NCBI GenBank assembly: GCA_964581465.1
Contig: CAZOOP010000017.1
Span: forward strand, 1 to 62,320
Length of the DNA: 62,320 nt
Reading direction: 5' to 3'
Source: WJMB01 sp964581465
GTDB lineage: Bacteria; RBG-13-66-14
The notes under the pieces are model-generated. The model saw nothing but the letters and a program-made list of their open reading frames with translations, was not told the origin of the DNA and ran no database searches. Each line of letters starts with the position of its first letter. The first letter of the stretch is position 1. The position numbers and the translations under genes are program-made. Below, one piece after another: positions 52,783 through 62,100 of this stretch.

Positions 52783-53504
52783 CGGGATCCTCCTCGATCA
52801 ACGGTAAGCTGTCAGTTCGTTTGAGTTTTTCAAGGGTTGTCCGGTCGCCCCGTCGCTATTCTAGGTGAGGGGGCTCCACCGGTTTTCAAATTGTACAGCC
52901 GAGGCGGTCGTGGGCGTAGCGGTCACGCGGAGTGTAATTACTTAATAATAGGCGGTCGAGAAGGAAATTACCAGTTTGAGTGTCGTTTTAAACCGGTAAC
53001 CGCCCGGTCTCGCTTCACTTTTCTGGCGGTTCGGCCGAGTGCTTGGCTCGCACTGCCAATCTAGTGAGTTTGCACTTCGATAATGCGTGGCGGTTTGGGT
53101 ATCAGCACCGAGCTGCTTGATCGGCCCAACAACGGGTCGGCTGGATGGCCTGTAGAGCGTAGCAGTTATCTTGAGAAGACTAAGGGCTGAGATGCAGCGA
53201 TTTGCAACCAGCCCGATATGCTCCGAAAAGCTTACCGTTCCTCCAGCTCTCGATGACTTATAAACAGAAGGCCGCAAACACTTGACAAGACTTGAACTAT
53301 CAACAGGCGGCTGGTTGTTGAACAGGTGCTTGTCAATACCGCGCAGTTAAGCTTGCTTCTCTCCACCACCCCGATCAACCAATCCTCATCAGGAATGTCC
53401 GGCGCTTTGTCAATGATAAAGAATTGATGGCAGGGGGGTTAAGTGCGAAGAAATCGGACGGGGGTGCTATCCTAGCAATCGCGTAACTGGCAATAGCAAA
53501 GATA
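52783..53504. other. Gene-free interval
   Basis: FecR gene upstream region and beyond; no supported gene, RNA or repeat recognised. Confidence 0.35.
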
Positions 53505-54081
53505 TTATTATACTTGTTTAACAGGTTTGTATCGCTAGGCATCGTATATCCTGAACGAACCTGATAGAAATTGTATCCTATTAACAATAGTCGTGATTAG
53601 TATCGGGTATCTATCAGCAAGCAGGGGGTCTAAAAGTGGCGGCGGGAAAGTTGGTTATCCTTGGCAAGCCTTGATAACCGCACACGTAACCAGGCCCTGT
53701 CAGCAGCTTGCCCCTGAGCCCGATGACTTATAAGTGTCATAATAACAAGTAGTAATGGCACGTTAAATGAACGCTTGGTTTTCAATAGTGCATTTAAGAA
53801 AAGTGATGAACGGCGCGGTAGGCCGCTCCAACTCAGCCATATTTGGTCCGAACACGTTCCATGATGTCTATCGCAAACAGCTTGTTATTATGTGTTTTAT
53901 AGCTGTGTAACCTGCCGCTTTCTGTTCATTGCCTGGTGGCGCAAAACGAGCTGGTGTATTACCAGACGTGCTCAAAGAGGACACTGAGAGTCGGAGATCT
54001 CGACTTACATCATGGTTTCCCAGGAACAAGGAGGCTATATGCTTTCTAATAAAGGCTTTATCAGAAAAACCTTTGTTAGAT
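53505..54081 (+). mobile_element. MITE family C, copy C4, split by B5 and truncated by B6
   Basis: GTTTAACAGGTTTGTATCGC before B5 and TATCGCAAACAGCTTGTTATT after it reconstitute the C sequence AACAGGCATATATCGC..TAGCTTGTTAT. The rest (CCTGGTGGCGCAAAAC, AGACGTGCTCAAAGAGGACAC) follows C2 and C3 until B6 begins. Left boundary approximate. Confidence 0.7.
53538..53868 (-). mobile_element. MITE family B, copy B5, nested in C4 with 8-bp duplication
   Basis: GGCATCGTATATCCTGAACG start, CGAACACGTTCCATGATGTC end. Flanked by TATCGCTA (53530-53537) and TATCGCAA (53869-53876), 7 of 8 identical. Confidence 0.9.
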
Positions 54082-54403
54082 GGCATCATGTAACCTGATC
54101 GGACTAAATCAGGCTGATTGGGAGCGGCGTGCCGGGCCGTTATTAACTCCCCGGAAATGCGCTGTTGAAAAGCGAGTGTTCATTTAGCATGCTCTTATTG
54201 CTTGTTATTAAGGCACTTAAAAGCTAGTAGCAATCTGCTGTAAAGGCAGATACAAGTGCGCTGATATCTGGGTTAGCTAAGTATCTGGTCCGTATTAGCC
54301 GCCACTTTTCAACTGCCCGTTTCGTGAGAGGTATCTGATGATCATCACCTCTATTATCAACAGGATACAATAATGATCAGGTCCGGTCAGGGTATACGAT
54401 CCC
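54082..54403 (+). mobile_element. MITE family B, copy B6
   Basis: GGCATCATGTAACCTGATCGG start, GGTCAGGGTATACGATCCC end; near-complete family-B interior. Opposite in orientation to B5, so the pair flanks the C4 core. It ends 11 bases before the 3' end of the next gene. Confidence 0.85.
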
Positions 54404-54413
54404 AATTGCAATA

Positions 54414-55325
54414 CTAAAGTTCCTGGACGACCAGCCAGCCCGGCTGGAATCCGCCGCCGGAAAGGGGCAGGGCCAACGATTCTTCGGCTCCCACGCTTTC
54501 CAGACGCACACTGCCCGCCCGTACGCCCCGGGTGGAGGCGCTCCCGCCGTCGACGACCTCTCGGGGTGCGTAGACGATGAAGACGTCGCCGGGTCGGGCG
54601 CCGCAGCGGTAACCCAGGGGGAGCATGACTGAGCCTTCGGCGGTGACGGCGGTGATACGTCCGGCCCAGGGGGCTCCACCCAGGGTGTCGTCGAGAGTCC
54701 CGAGGGTCTCGTCGATGGCGCGCACCAGGGCGGCGCCCTGGAGGCTGTCGCGGAAGTCGGCGTTGTCTCCCACCGGGGTGCCGGGGGGACGGCGCCGGGC
54801 GCCGGTTGCGCTCAACAGGGTCTCGATCCGCGCCTCGTCGAGGAGTTCGCCGGTGGGCACCAGGTATAGGCGCAGGTTGAGCAGCACCAGGGCCTCGTCG
54901 CGACGGTAGCCGCTTTCGACCAGGCTGGAATCGGCGGAGCCCTCGCGCACCTCGAAAGCGGCCAGCTCACCGATCAGGTAGAGCTGGGGGGCCGCGGAGG
55001 TGATGTCTGCGCCGGTGATCAACCGCGGATCGTCGGACGGGGTTTCCCGGTACTCCTCGGCCGGGATCAACGGCCCGCCGCTCTCCCGGGCCAGCTCGCG
55101 AAGCGACAAGGGATGGAGGGAGTAGCCCCGGGCCAGTTCGGCGACCAGCAACTCGGCGGCGCCGGCGGCGTCCTGCTCGACGACCTCGCCGCCCGGCCGC
55201 AGATCGACGACCACGACGCGGCGGATCTCGCTGCGCGCTCCGTTCCCCGGCGGCAGGCAGCCGGAGAGCAGCGCACCGGCGAGGGCGCCGAGCGTGATTA
55301 GTCTAGCTGGTCGGCGGCGGCGCAT
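54414..55325 (-). CDS. Lipoprotein related to the neighbouring CsgG-like proteins
   Basis: 303 residues. Lipobox LSGC (C23). The order parallels the two CsgG-like genes upstream: an alpha/beta domain (RRVVVVDLRPGGEVVEQDAAGAAELLVAELARGY), a middle part on secondary messengers of strand type (YLIGELAAFEVREG, LLNLRLYLVPTGELL), then a C-terminal PWAGRITAVTAEGSVMLPLGYRCGARPGDVFIVY, which aligns with PWTGAVVKADGDKIYLN in the neighbours. More diverged CsgG/FlgO-like protein. Start ATG 55325 with GGAGGAAG; it overlaps the upstream gene by 23 bp, so the two form an operon. Confidence 0.78.
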   Translation of the reverse strand: MRRRRPARLITLGALAGALLSGCLPPGNGARSEIRRVVVVDLRPGGEVVEQDAAGAAELLVAELARGYSLHPLSLRELARESGGPLIPAEEYRETPSDDPRLITGADITSAAPQLYLIGELAAFEVREGSADSSLVESGYRRDEALVLLNLRLYLVPTGELLDEARIETLLSATGARRRPPGTPVGDNADFRDSLQGAALVRAIDETLGTLDDTLGGAPWAGRITAVTAEGSVMLPLGYRCGARPGDVFIVYAPREVVDGGSASTRGVRAGSVRLESVGAEESLALPLSGGGFQPGWLVVQEL

Positions 55326-56274
55326 CTTCCTCCGGCGGCGTCTCGCGCAGGATGTCACCGGTCTGGAAGCCCGTTCCGCTGACGGCCCGACCGATGGAGT
55401 AACGCCCGTGGACCTCGACGACCTCGACGGTGCCCCGGCGGTTCTCGTCGCGGCCCAGTGTGACACCGGTGTCCGGATCGATGAGCTCCTCGCCGGCGGC
55501 GAAGACATCGAAGCGCAGACCGGGCTCGACGCCGACCTCCTCACCGGCGTTCAGATATATCTTGTCGCCGTCCGCCTTGACCACGGCGCCGGTCCAGGGC
55601 AGATCATCGAGCTTGACCACGATGGCCTCGATGACGGCCTCGACGACCTCGCGGGCGGCCTTGCCGATCAGCGAGTCGTCATCCCGCAGCTCCCGGGACA
55701 GGACCAGGTCCTCGCCGGCCAGGGCGCCGCCGAAGGCCCGCTGTTGCCCGACGGCGTTGTGGGCGAAGACGATGCGCCCACTGACCGCGTCGACGATGCG
55801 CAGGTCCAGGCCGACCTCGACGGCGTGGACGTCTAAGCGAAATCCGCCGTCTTCGTCCACACCGCCGAAGCTACGTTGCTGGTCGCCGAAGGTGGTCAGG
55901 GTGGCCAGCACCACGGCCTGGGCCCCCACCAGGGAGCCGACCCGGGCGGCGGTCTCCGGAGTCGTCAGGCCGTCCAGACCCAGGGACTGCTCCGCCAAAA
56001 CCTGTTCGAGCTGAGCGCGCTCGAAGACGCTGAACATCCGTGTGTTGACCAGGTAAGTGGTCAGGATCTCGCCCAGGGCTTCGCTCACTCCGGACCCGAC
56101 GCCGGATTCATCCCTGACTGGGGCCACGACGATGCGTCGCAGCAGGTAGAGCTCGCCGGAACGCGCCGGGCGGCGGCTGAGCACCCGGGGCTCCGGGGGA
56201 CGGGCACAGCCCGCGGCCAGCAGCGCCAGAATCATGGTCATCAGCAAGCAGGTAGCAAGGGGTTTTCTTCTCAT
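55303..56274 (-). CDS. CsgG-like lipoprotein
   Basis: 323 residues from ATG 56274, chosen because it opens a signal peptide with lipobox AAGC (C23); a GTG at 56319 is possible. CsgG domain: RRIVVAPVRDESG, GEILTTYLVNTRMFSVFERAQLEQVLAEQ, VGSLVGAQAVVLATLTTFG, VGLDLRIVDAVSGRIVFAHNAVG and AAREVVEAVIEAIV. The C-terminal domain is PWTGAVVKADGDKIYLNAGEEVGVEPGLRFDVF, found in all three CsgG-like genes here. CsgG proper forms the outer-membrane curli pore; this one has no curli genes beside it. Operon with 54414. Confidence 0.87.
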   Translation of the reverse strand: MRRKPLATCLLMTMILALLAAGCARPPEPRVLSRRPARSGELYLLRRIVVAPVRDESGVGSGVSEALGEILTTYLVNTRMFSVFERAQLEQVLAEQSLGLDGLTTPETAARVGSLVGAQAVVLATLTTFGDQQRSFGGVDEDGGFRLDVHAVEVGLDLRIVDAVSGRIVFAHNAVGQQRAFGGALAGEDLVLSRELRDDDSLIGKAAREVVEAVIEAIVVKLDDLPWTGAVVKADGDKIYLNAGEEVGVEPGLRFDVFAAGEELIDPDTGVTLGRDENRRGTVEVVEVHGRYSIGRAVSGTGFQTGDILRETPPEEDAPPPTS

Positions 56275-56340
56275 TGGGAAATATCCAAGACGGTGGTGGG
56301 GCCGGCGGGTAAAACGCACAGAGGCACGAGTACCTTATTC

Positions 56341-56640
56341 TCATCGGGTTATTATTGTAACCTGCTGATAATACATGTGTAGACTTGAAAAAGACTTGTC
56401 ACTGTTTGCTATGTAGAAAGTGGTGGTGACAAGAATAGTGCCTCTGGATAATCTGCTCTTGTCGCAGCTTGCATTCGGCTTCATTTCGACGTCGATATCG
56501 CTGAGAGTGGCTTGCATTGCGATCCTTAAACGCCATAATAACAATCAATAATGTCTCGCAGAATGAAGTCGTGCTCAGAGCGCGGCGCATCCGGACGGCG
56601 AATACCGTCCCCCTATTCCTCTTGGGATCACTTAGCGCCA
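56341..56640 (-). mobile_element. Degraded MITE family B, copy B8
   Basis: TTATTGTAACCTGCTGATAATACATGTGTAGACTTG..., AAAGTGGTGGTGACAAG and CATAATAACAATCAATAATG follow the B order in reverse, with heavy divergence. The 56641-57169 remainder shows no gene. Confidence 0.5.
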
Positions 56641-57169
56641 ACAAATATAAGTATTGTAGGATAGCATATAGATAATGCTGTTAGAATATTATCATCTGTA
56701 CACATCGAACGAGCTGCTTGAGGCGGGTAGTGGATTACCACATTCTTGGGATGCCCGTAGCGACGTAACTACACGCAAAAAAATGCTTGACGCCGTAGAC
56801 CTCGATGACCATGCCGCTCTCATAAGCAGACTAATAACAGGCATATATAATGTGCGTGCTTTGTGGGGATGTTGCAGGTGTTACTTGATTCAGCATGGCC
56901 AAGCCACAGCCGCTTTTTCGAAGGTGGTCGGTGTTTCGAGTTGGAGTAGCTGGTCCGGAATCGAGTATCATGCCTTCCTCTCTTAATCATACTCATTTGA
57001 TTCCAACATGTTCCATGAAGCCTTACATAATAAACTCCAGGGACACACTTTTTTCTTACTGACCAGGGTTCCATGGATCATCCCGGGGCTGAGGCGCAAC
57101 CTCACAATGACCGATCACGACCTTTGCCGAACCGTCGATCGGCCGATGGCACTCTATTCCTTCAACGAT

Positions 57170-57256
57170 CAGGCTTTGGCACGTTTTTTGCAGCAGGGCG
57201 GGGTAGGCTTCGGACGGAAGCGGCGCGGGATACCGCAAAAAACGTGCCAAAGCCTG
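57170..57256. repeat. Palindromic repeat PAL-5 (22-bp arms)
   Basis: CAGGCTTTGGCACGTTTTTT plus GC (57170-57191) pairs perfectly with 57235-57256; 43-nt loop. Core carries the T/A variant like PAL-3. Confidence 0.92.
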
Positions 57257-57386
57257 GCGGAATCACGGTTGACGTGGGAGGGGTTCGGCAAAGGTCGCGG
57301 GTGTGTAGAGGGCGGCGGGACTTCCGCCGCCCTGCGTGGTCGATGCGGGCCGGATGCCGGTTCACCATATCGGGCATCGGCCGGGG

Positions 57387-58271
57387 TTAGTAGCCCTTCT
57401 CGCGGACGATATCCCCGCCGGTGAAGCCGCCGCCGGAGGTGGCCCGGCAGATGGCGTACTTCTCCTTGACGTCCATGACCTGGATGACACCGATCAGGGT
57501 TTCCTCGGCGCCCAGGGAGATGCCGGTTGTGGGGTCGATGAGTTCTTCGCCGCGCTGATATATCTTGAACTCCATCCCGGTCTCGATGCCGGATTCCATA
57601 CCGGCGTTGATGAAGACGCGGTCGCCGTCGGCCTTGACCACGGCGCCGGTCCAGGGGATGTCCTTCATCTTGACGCTGATGGCCTCGACGATCTCATCGA
57701 TGGCCTGGCGGGCGGCCTTGCCTTCGAGGGTGTTGTTGAAGTCGCTGCCGGCGCCGATGATCATGCCGGGAACCATCATGGCGCCGCCGGCTTCGCTCTC
57801 CTCGCCGGTGGCCGAATGGGCGAAGATGATCTCGCCGGTGGTGGTGTCGATGATGCGGATATCCAGGGTGACCCGGGCGGTGTGGCGGTTGAAGCCGATG
57901 CCGCCGAGCATGGTGCCCAGCCCGACGGAGTCCTCCTGGGACGAGAACTCGGTCACCGAGCCGTAGACGATGGCCTGAACGCCCAGGAGCTTACCGATCT
58001 CCGGAGCGGTCTGCGGGGTGACCAGGCCGCTGGTGCCCAGGGCCTGCTCCTCCATGACCCGGGCCAACTGGTCGCGCTCGTAGACCTGAAACTTGCCGGT
58101 GTTGACCAGGGCGGTGGTCAGCACGTCGGCCAAGCCGGTGCCCACGTTGTAGGAGCTGCCGGCTTTGTCTTCCAGGGCGGCCACGGCGATGCGCTTGCGC
58201 ATCTCCATGGCGCCGGCGGAGCCGACCAGGGCCAGCACCAGGCAGATGGTTATCAGGGCGGTTTTCTTCAT
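57387..58271 (-). CDS. CsgG-like exported protein
   Basis: 294 residues. Signal peptide (MKKTALITICLVLALVGSAGA) without lipobox. CsgG domain: KRIAVAALEDKAG, GLADVLTTALVNTGKFQVYERDQLARVMEEQALG, GKLLGVQAIVYGSVTEF, VTLDIRIIDTTTGEIIFAHSATG and KAARQAIDEIVEAI. C-terminal PWTGAVVKADGDRVFINAGMESGIETGMEFKIY domain shared with the 55303 and 54414 genes. Likely assembles at the outer membrane. Downstream of the FlgT-like gene with a 135-bp gap. Confidence 0.9.
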   Translation of the reverse strand: MKKTALITICLVLALVGSAGAMEMRKRIAVAALEDKAGSSYNVGTGLADVLTTALVNTGKFQVYERDQLARVMEEQALGTSGLVTPQTAPEIGKLLGVQAIVYGSVTEFSSQEDSVGLGTMLGGIGFNRHTARVTLDIRIIDTTTGEIIFAHSATGEESEAGGAMMVPGMIIGAGSDFNNTLEGKAARQAIDEIVEAISVKMKDIPWTGAVVKADGDRVFINAGMESGIETGMEFKIYQRGEELIDPTTGISLGAEETLIGVIQVMDVKEKYAICRATSGGGFTGGDIVREKGY

Positions 58272-58406
58272 TGCGATCTACCTCCGCGAAGCGGTCAAGG
58301 GGATGCGCCTAAGGCTGTTCCACTCTGCCCGGCGCTTGAATGTGGGGGTGGGGCGGCGGCGTTGATCCCGATCCCGTTGCATCCGCCGCCCCGGGGGTGA
58401 AACCGG

Positions 58407-59642
58407 TTACTCGGGGACCACCTCGTCCTCATCTGGCGGTGTTTCGCCCTGGGGAGCGATGGCCAGTTGTACCTGATCGTAGCTCTGGCCGTAGACGACG
58501 ACCTCGAATTCGCCCTCGCCGCGCGGCTTGTAGTTGATCTCCTTGGCCAGGGCGGCGGCGTCGTAGTCGGACTGGACCTCCAGCTTGGCGGTCAGGCCGA
58601 AGTGCTGGCGGACGTTGATGCGCTCGATGCCGCGGATCTGTTCCTGCATCCAGACCATCAGGCTGTTCAGCGTTGCGCTGTCGGCGTTGTAGACGGTGAC
58701 CTGGATGGTCTGACCCTGGGCGGCCTCGCGGGCCCAGGCCTTGAGGATCTGCCCCATGATCTTGTCGGCGGCCTGACTGGTGGCTTGGCGCAGGGCCTCG
58801 TTACCTCCGGTCAGGTCGTCGGTATGGGCGGCGCTGGCGCTCTTGGAGGTCGAGGCGACCATCCGCGCCGAGCCCGTCGAGTAGGCCTTGAGGTTGACCG
58901 TGGCCTGGTAGGAGCGCATCCCGCTACCGGCGGTGACGCCGTAGGCGGTGATGTCGGAACCCTTGACGACGGCCTTGCCGGTGATGACGTACTCGGCGCC
59001 GTACTGCAGGCCGATCTCGGCGGCGGCCATGGCGTCGCCGGTCAGGGCGGCCATCACCATGTCGCGGTCGATGTTGCGGCGGGCCTGGGCGGCGTCGACC
59101 AGGGGGAACTCGTTATCGAGCAGGATCTCCTGCAGGGTCATCTCGGTTGTGCCCATGTCCAGGGCTTCCCAGTCCCACCAGTAGTAATGGTAGCCCTGGA
59201 GCAGGTTTTCCTCTTCGATGACCACCATGATCCTCGGGTTGCCGATCATGGTGCTGATGGTGAAGACGTCCAGGTCGGCCAGCTTCTCTTCGAGGGCGCC
59301 CTTGGCCACGGTGCATTCGACCTCGACCTCGTAGGAGTTCTCGAAGGAGCCGTAGCCTTCGTTGAGGACCCGGTAGTCCAGCACGTAGGCGTTGGAGCGG
59401 GCGTAGATGGAGTCCTCCAGGGTCTCGAACATCTCGACCCGGGTCTGGGAGTCGATGAACATCCCCGTGGTCTGCTCTACGGCCTGGCGGATGGCGTCCT
59501 TGATGGCGTCGTCGCGGGCTTTGGCGATGTCGCCGTTGTAGATCACGCCCAGTCCGGTGGCCCGGACGTTGACGGTCTCCGCCGCGCCGGCGGCGGCCGT
59601 GAGGACCAGGCAGACCGCGAATAGCGTGGTTAGTTTGCGCAT
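58407..59642 (-). CDS. FlgT-like exported protein
   Basis: 411 residues. Signal peptide, then a FlgT N-terminal/LPP20-type domain: VNVRATGLGVIYNGDIAKARDDAIKDAIRQAVEQTTGMFIDSQTRVE (about 23-70), a strand-rich region, AEIGLQYGAEYVITGKAVVKGS (TolB-N/CsgG-like alpha/beta block), an Ala/Ser-rich helix and a second small domain to the acidic tail. FlgT in Vibrio builds the H-ring around the flagellar basal body. No flagellar gene is present here, so a non-flagellar envelope assembly is more likely. Confidence 0.82.
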   Translation of the reverse strand: MRKLTTLFAVCLVLTAAAGAAETVNVRATGLGVIYNGDIAKARDDAIKDAIRQAVEQTTGMFIDSQTRVEMFETLEDSIYARSNAYVLDYRVLNEGYGSFENSYEVEVECTVAKGALEEKLADLDVFTISTMIGNPRIMVVIEEENLLQGYHYYWWDWEALDMGTTEMTLQEILLDNEFPLVDAAQARRNIDRDMVMAALTGDAMAAAEIGLQYGAEYVITGKAVVKGSDITAYGVTAGSGMRSYQATVNLKAYSTGSARMVASTSKSASAAHTDDLTGGNEALRQATSQAADKIMGQILKAWAREAAQGQTIQVTVYNADSATLNSLMVWMQEQIRGIERINVRQHFGLTAKLEVQSDYDAAALAKEINYKPRGEGEFEVVVYGQSYDQVQLAIAPQGETPPDEDEVVPE

Positions 59643-59876
59643 CTTGTCTCCTCGAATGTGTCGGGCCCGGTTGGGCTTACCGGCTGCTCCGGGCCCGTAG
59701 ATGATCTAATGTCGGGATCGTCGGGCTGGACGGGTGTGACGAGCGCTGGTCGTCGTCAATGCTCCCGATCGGGTTGCCAAGGGCTGTAGTCCGAGGCGTC
59801 TCGGCAACCCACGTCAGTGTTGCCGTTCAACTTGCTTTCCGGGCAGAATCCCGTCCAGGGTCCCGATACCAGCCCG

Positions 59877-61016
59877 TTAGTACTCGGCGAGGATCGTTTC
59901 GATGACCTTGACGGCGTTGACGGCGTCGGTGCCGCTGATGAAGTCCAGGGGCTCGAAGTAGCCGGCTCCGTCGGCGGAGAGGATGCCCCGGGTGGTGCAG
60001 GCGACGATGGCGCCGTAGGCCCAGTTGTCGGCCCGCACATCGCGGAACTGGCTCTCGCCTGACATGCCGCGGATGAGCAGCTCGTTGTCGCCGGTGGCCT
60101 TGGCCAGCACGCTGGCGGCCAGGTAGGCGAACTCGGCCCGGTTCATCTTGGCGTCGGGCAGGAAGCTGCCGTCGGGGTAGGTGTCCATCAGGCCGGTCTC
60201 GATCATCAGGTTGATCTCGGGCAGGGCCCAGTGGTCGGCGATGTCGGTGGCGTAGTACTCGCTGGCGCCGGTCTCGGGCTCGCCGGGACCGACGAAGCCC
60301 GGGCCGCCGTAGGTTGTCACGCTGCGGCGCTCCAGGCGGGAAAGATCGAGCTCGCGGGCGAAGACCGCCGCGGCGTCGGCGCGGCTGATACGGTAGAGGA
60401 AGGCGATCGCGCGGTAGTTCTCGTCTTCGACGCCCTGCATCAGGCGCTCGGCCAGCTTGAGGCGGTCGTAGGTGTTCTGGATCTCACTGTTGGTGGGGTC
60501 GAGCTCCAGGGCCTTCTCCAGGGCGTAGTCGGCCTCCTTGAAGTAACCGACCTGGGCGGCGCCGATGGCCCACCACATCTTGGCGATGGCGTCCTCGGTG
60601 TCTTCGTGGGCGGCCTTCTGGAACAGCAGGCGTGCCTGACGCGGGTTGCCCTGCTCGATGAGCACCAGGCCCTTGCCGATCTTGCCGTAGACGTCATCGG
60701 GGTCCAGCCCCATGCTCTTGTTGAACTTGTCCATGGCCATGTCGAGCAGTTCCAGGCGACCCTCGCCGGTGGCGTCCGCGCTCTGGCGGAAGTAGACGAA
60801 ACCGATGCCGGAGTACGCCGGAGCGTAGCGGTGGTCGAGGTCGATGGCGCGCTCGAAGGCCGCGATGGCCTTGTCGTACTCGCGCTGCTCGAGGTACTTG
60901 TGGCCGGTGGCCGTGTGGCTTTCCGGAGTGTCCCCGTAGCTCTCGGGCTCGGGACGGCAACCGGCGATCATGCCGACCACGGCGGCCAGGGCTAGAATGA
61001 CGGCCAGCTTCTTCAT
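59877..61016 (-). CDS. TPR-SLH lipoprotein
   Basis: 379 residues. Lipobox IAGC (C20). TPR repeats (about 35-190): GHKYLEQREYDKAIAAFERAIDLDHRYAPAYSGIGFVY, AMDKFNKSMGLDPDDVYGKIGKGL and ADYALEKALELDPTNSEIQNTYDRLKLAE. Then two SLH domains: IADHWALPEINLMIETGLMDTYPDGSFLPDAKMNRAEFAYLAA and FRDVRADNWAYGAIVACTTRGIL...DFISGTDAVNAV. SLH domains bind secondary cell-wall glycans or peptidoglycan, so the protein should link the membrane to the wall while its TPRs hold a partner. Confidence 0.9.
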   Translation of the reverse strand: MKKLAVILALAAVVGMIAGCRPEPESYGDTPESHTATGHKYLEQREYDKAIAAFERAIDLDHRYAPAYSGIGFVYFRQSADATGEGRLELLDMAMDKFNKSMGLDPDDVYGKIGKGLVLIEQGNPRQARLLFQKAAHEDTEDAIAKMWWAIGAAQVGYFKEADYALEKALELDPTNSEIQNTYDRLKLAERLMQGVEDENYRAIAFLYRISRADAAAVFARELDLSRLERRSVTTYGGPGFVGPGEPETGASEYYATDIADHWALPEINLMIETGLMDTYPDGSFLPDAKMNRAEFAYLAASVLAKATGDNELLIRGMSGESQFRDVRADNWAYGAIVACTTRGILSADGAGYFEPLDFISGTDAVNAVKVIETILAEY

Positions 61017-61083
61017 CGTCGGGTTTCCTTTTCCTTGCGGCCCCGCCGCCGTCGGCGACGGGGGCCCTGGTTTAGTCGGTCGG

Positions 61084-61899
61084 CTAGAGAACGATGGTCA
61101 CCTTGCACTCGTTGACGCCGCGGATGTAGGGCAACACGGCGGCGTCCGAGTTGGATATCACAACATCGCAGCCGGCGTCACCGGTTGCCTTGACCGCCCG
61201 GATCACCAGCGGGTTCGAGCCGGCGCGGTCGCCGGAGCGGGCCTCGTCGACGCTGCGCACATAACCCACCACGCCCATGAGCACCGCGTAGTCGCGGTCT
61301 ACGTTCATCGGGCCGTAGATCACCTCGCCGGATTCGGAGTAGATCATCGGGCTCAGCGCCGGCATCACACCGGTGCCCGAGGCGTCGATGATCAGGCCGT
61401 CGTGGTCGCCGTCGGCGGGATGAGGCTGGGTCTCGAAGGGTTCGACCAACACCGCGTCGGAGATCTGACCGGTGAGCTGAATCGCGAAGGTGCGCTCGAT
61501 GCTGCCGTCGGACATGTAACGCGGGGTGCCGACCTCCGTGGCCCCCTGGACCACGCCGGAGACCCGGGCGATGATCGTGTCGTCGACGGTCTCGAAGTTC
61601 TGGATGGTGGTCGTCGAGGTGATCTGCACACCCTTGGTCTGCTCCAAAAGGTTGCGCAGGGCGACGATCTTGGCGGCGCGAAGCGCGCCGGCGCGCTCAC
61701 GGGCGGCGTTGACCGGGTTGTCCGAGACGACGCCGATACCGGTGGCCGACACCGTCTGCTCGCCCCAGTTGGTCACGCCAACACCCCCACGGTCCATCGG
61801 GGAGCTGGGCTCATAGGTCTGCCGCTGGATACCGGCCCAGTCCTCGGCCAGCAAAAGCGCCGGCAGGACGAGAACGAGGAGAACGGCGAGTTTCTTCAT
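61084..61899 (-). CDS. LPP20-like exported protein
   Basis: 271 residues. Signal peptide (MKKLAVLLVLVLPALLLA), then a LPP20/FlgT-N type block VSATGIGVVSDNPVNAARERAGALRAAKIVALRNLLEQTKGVQI (about 50-95), strands VQGATEVGTPRYMSDGSIERTFAIQLTG, and a C-terminal domain ending ECKVTIVL. Shares the N-terminal fold with the FlgT-like gene. First gene of the envelope cluster, with a promoter at 62072-62100 and a leader of about 165 nt. Confidence 0.8.
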   Translation of the reverse strand: MKKLAVLLVLVLPALLLAEDWAGIQRQTYEPSSPMDRGGVGVTNWGEQTVSATGIGVVSDNPVNAARERAGALRAAKIVALRNLLEQTKGVQITSTTTIQNFETVDDTIIARVSGVVQGATEVGTPRYMSDGSIERTFAIQLTGQISDAVLVEPFETQPHPADGDHDGLIIDASGTGVMPALSPMIYSESGEVIYGPMNVDRDYAVLMGVVGYVRSVDEARSGDRAGSNPLVIRAVKATGDAGCDVVISNSDAAVLPYIRGVNECKVTIVL

Positions 61900-62071
61900 G
61901 GTTTGCCTCCTGGCTTAAACCTCTGCCCCCGGCTGGTCCGGGGAGTCCAGGTCCCGGCCCGCGAAGGACCGGGGTCGGATGGTTGTTTGAGTTGCAAGTC
62001 GCTCAAGCCCGGATGGGCTTTGGTCATTTGATGTAATTTCATAGGGCTTTTAGGCACTTTGAAATTGGATA

Positions 62072-62100
62072 AGTATAGCAGGAATCGAGGATGTCGACAA
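62072..62100 (-). promoter_or_regulatory. Promoter of the envelope cluster
   Basis: Minus strand TTGTCG (62100-62095), 17-bp spacer, TATACT (62077-62072) with TGC before the -10. The remaining 62101-62320 shows no gene. Confidence 0.7.
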
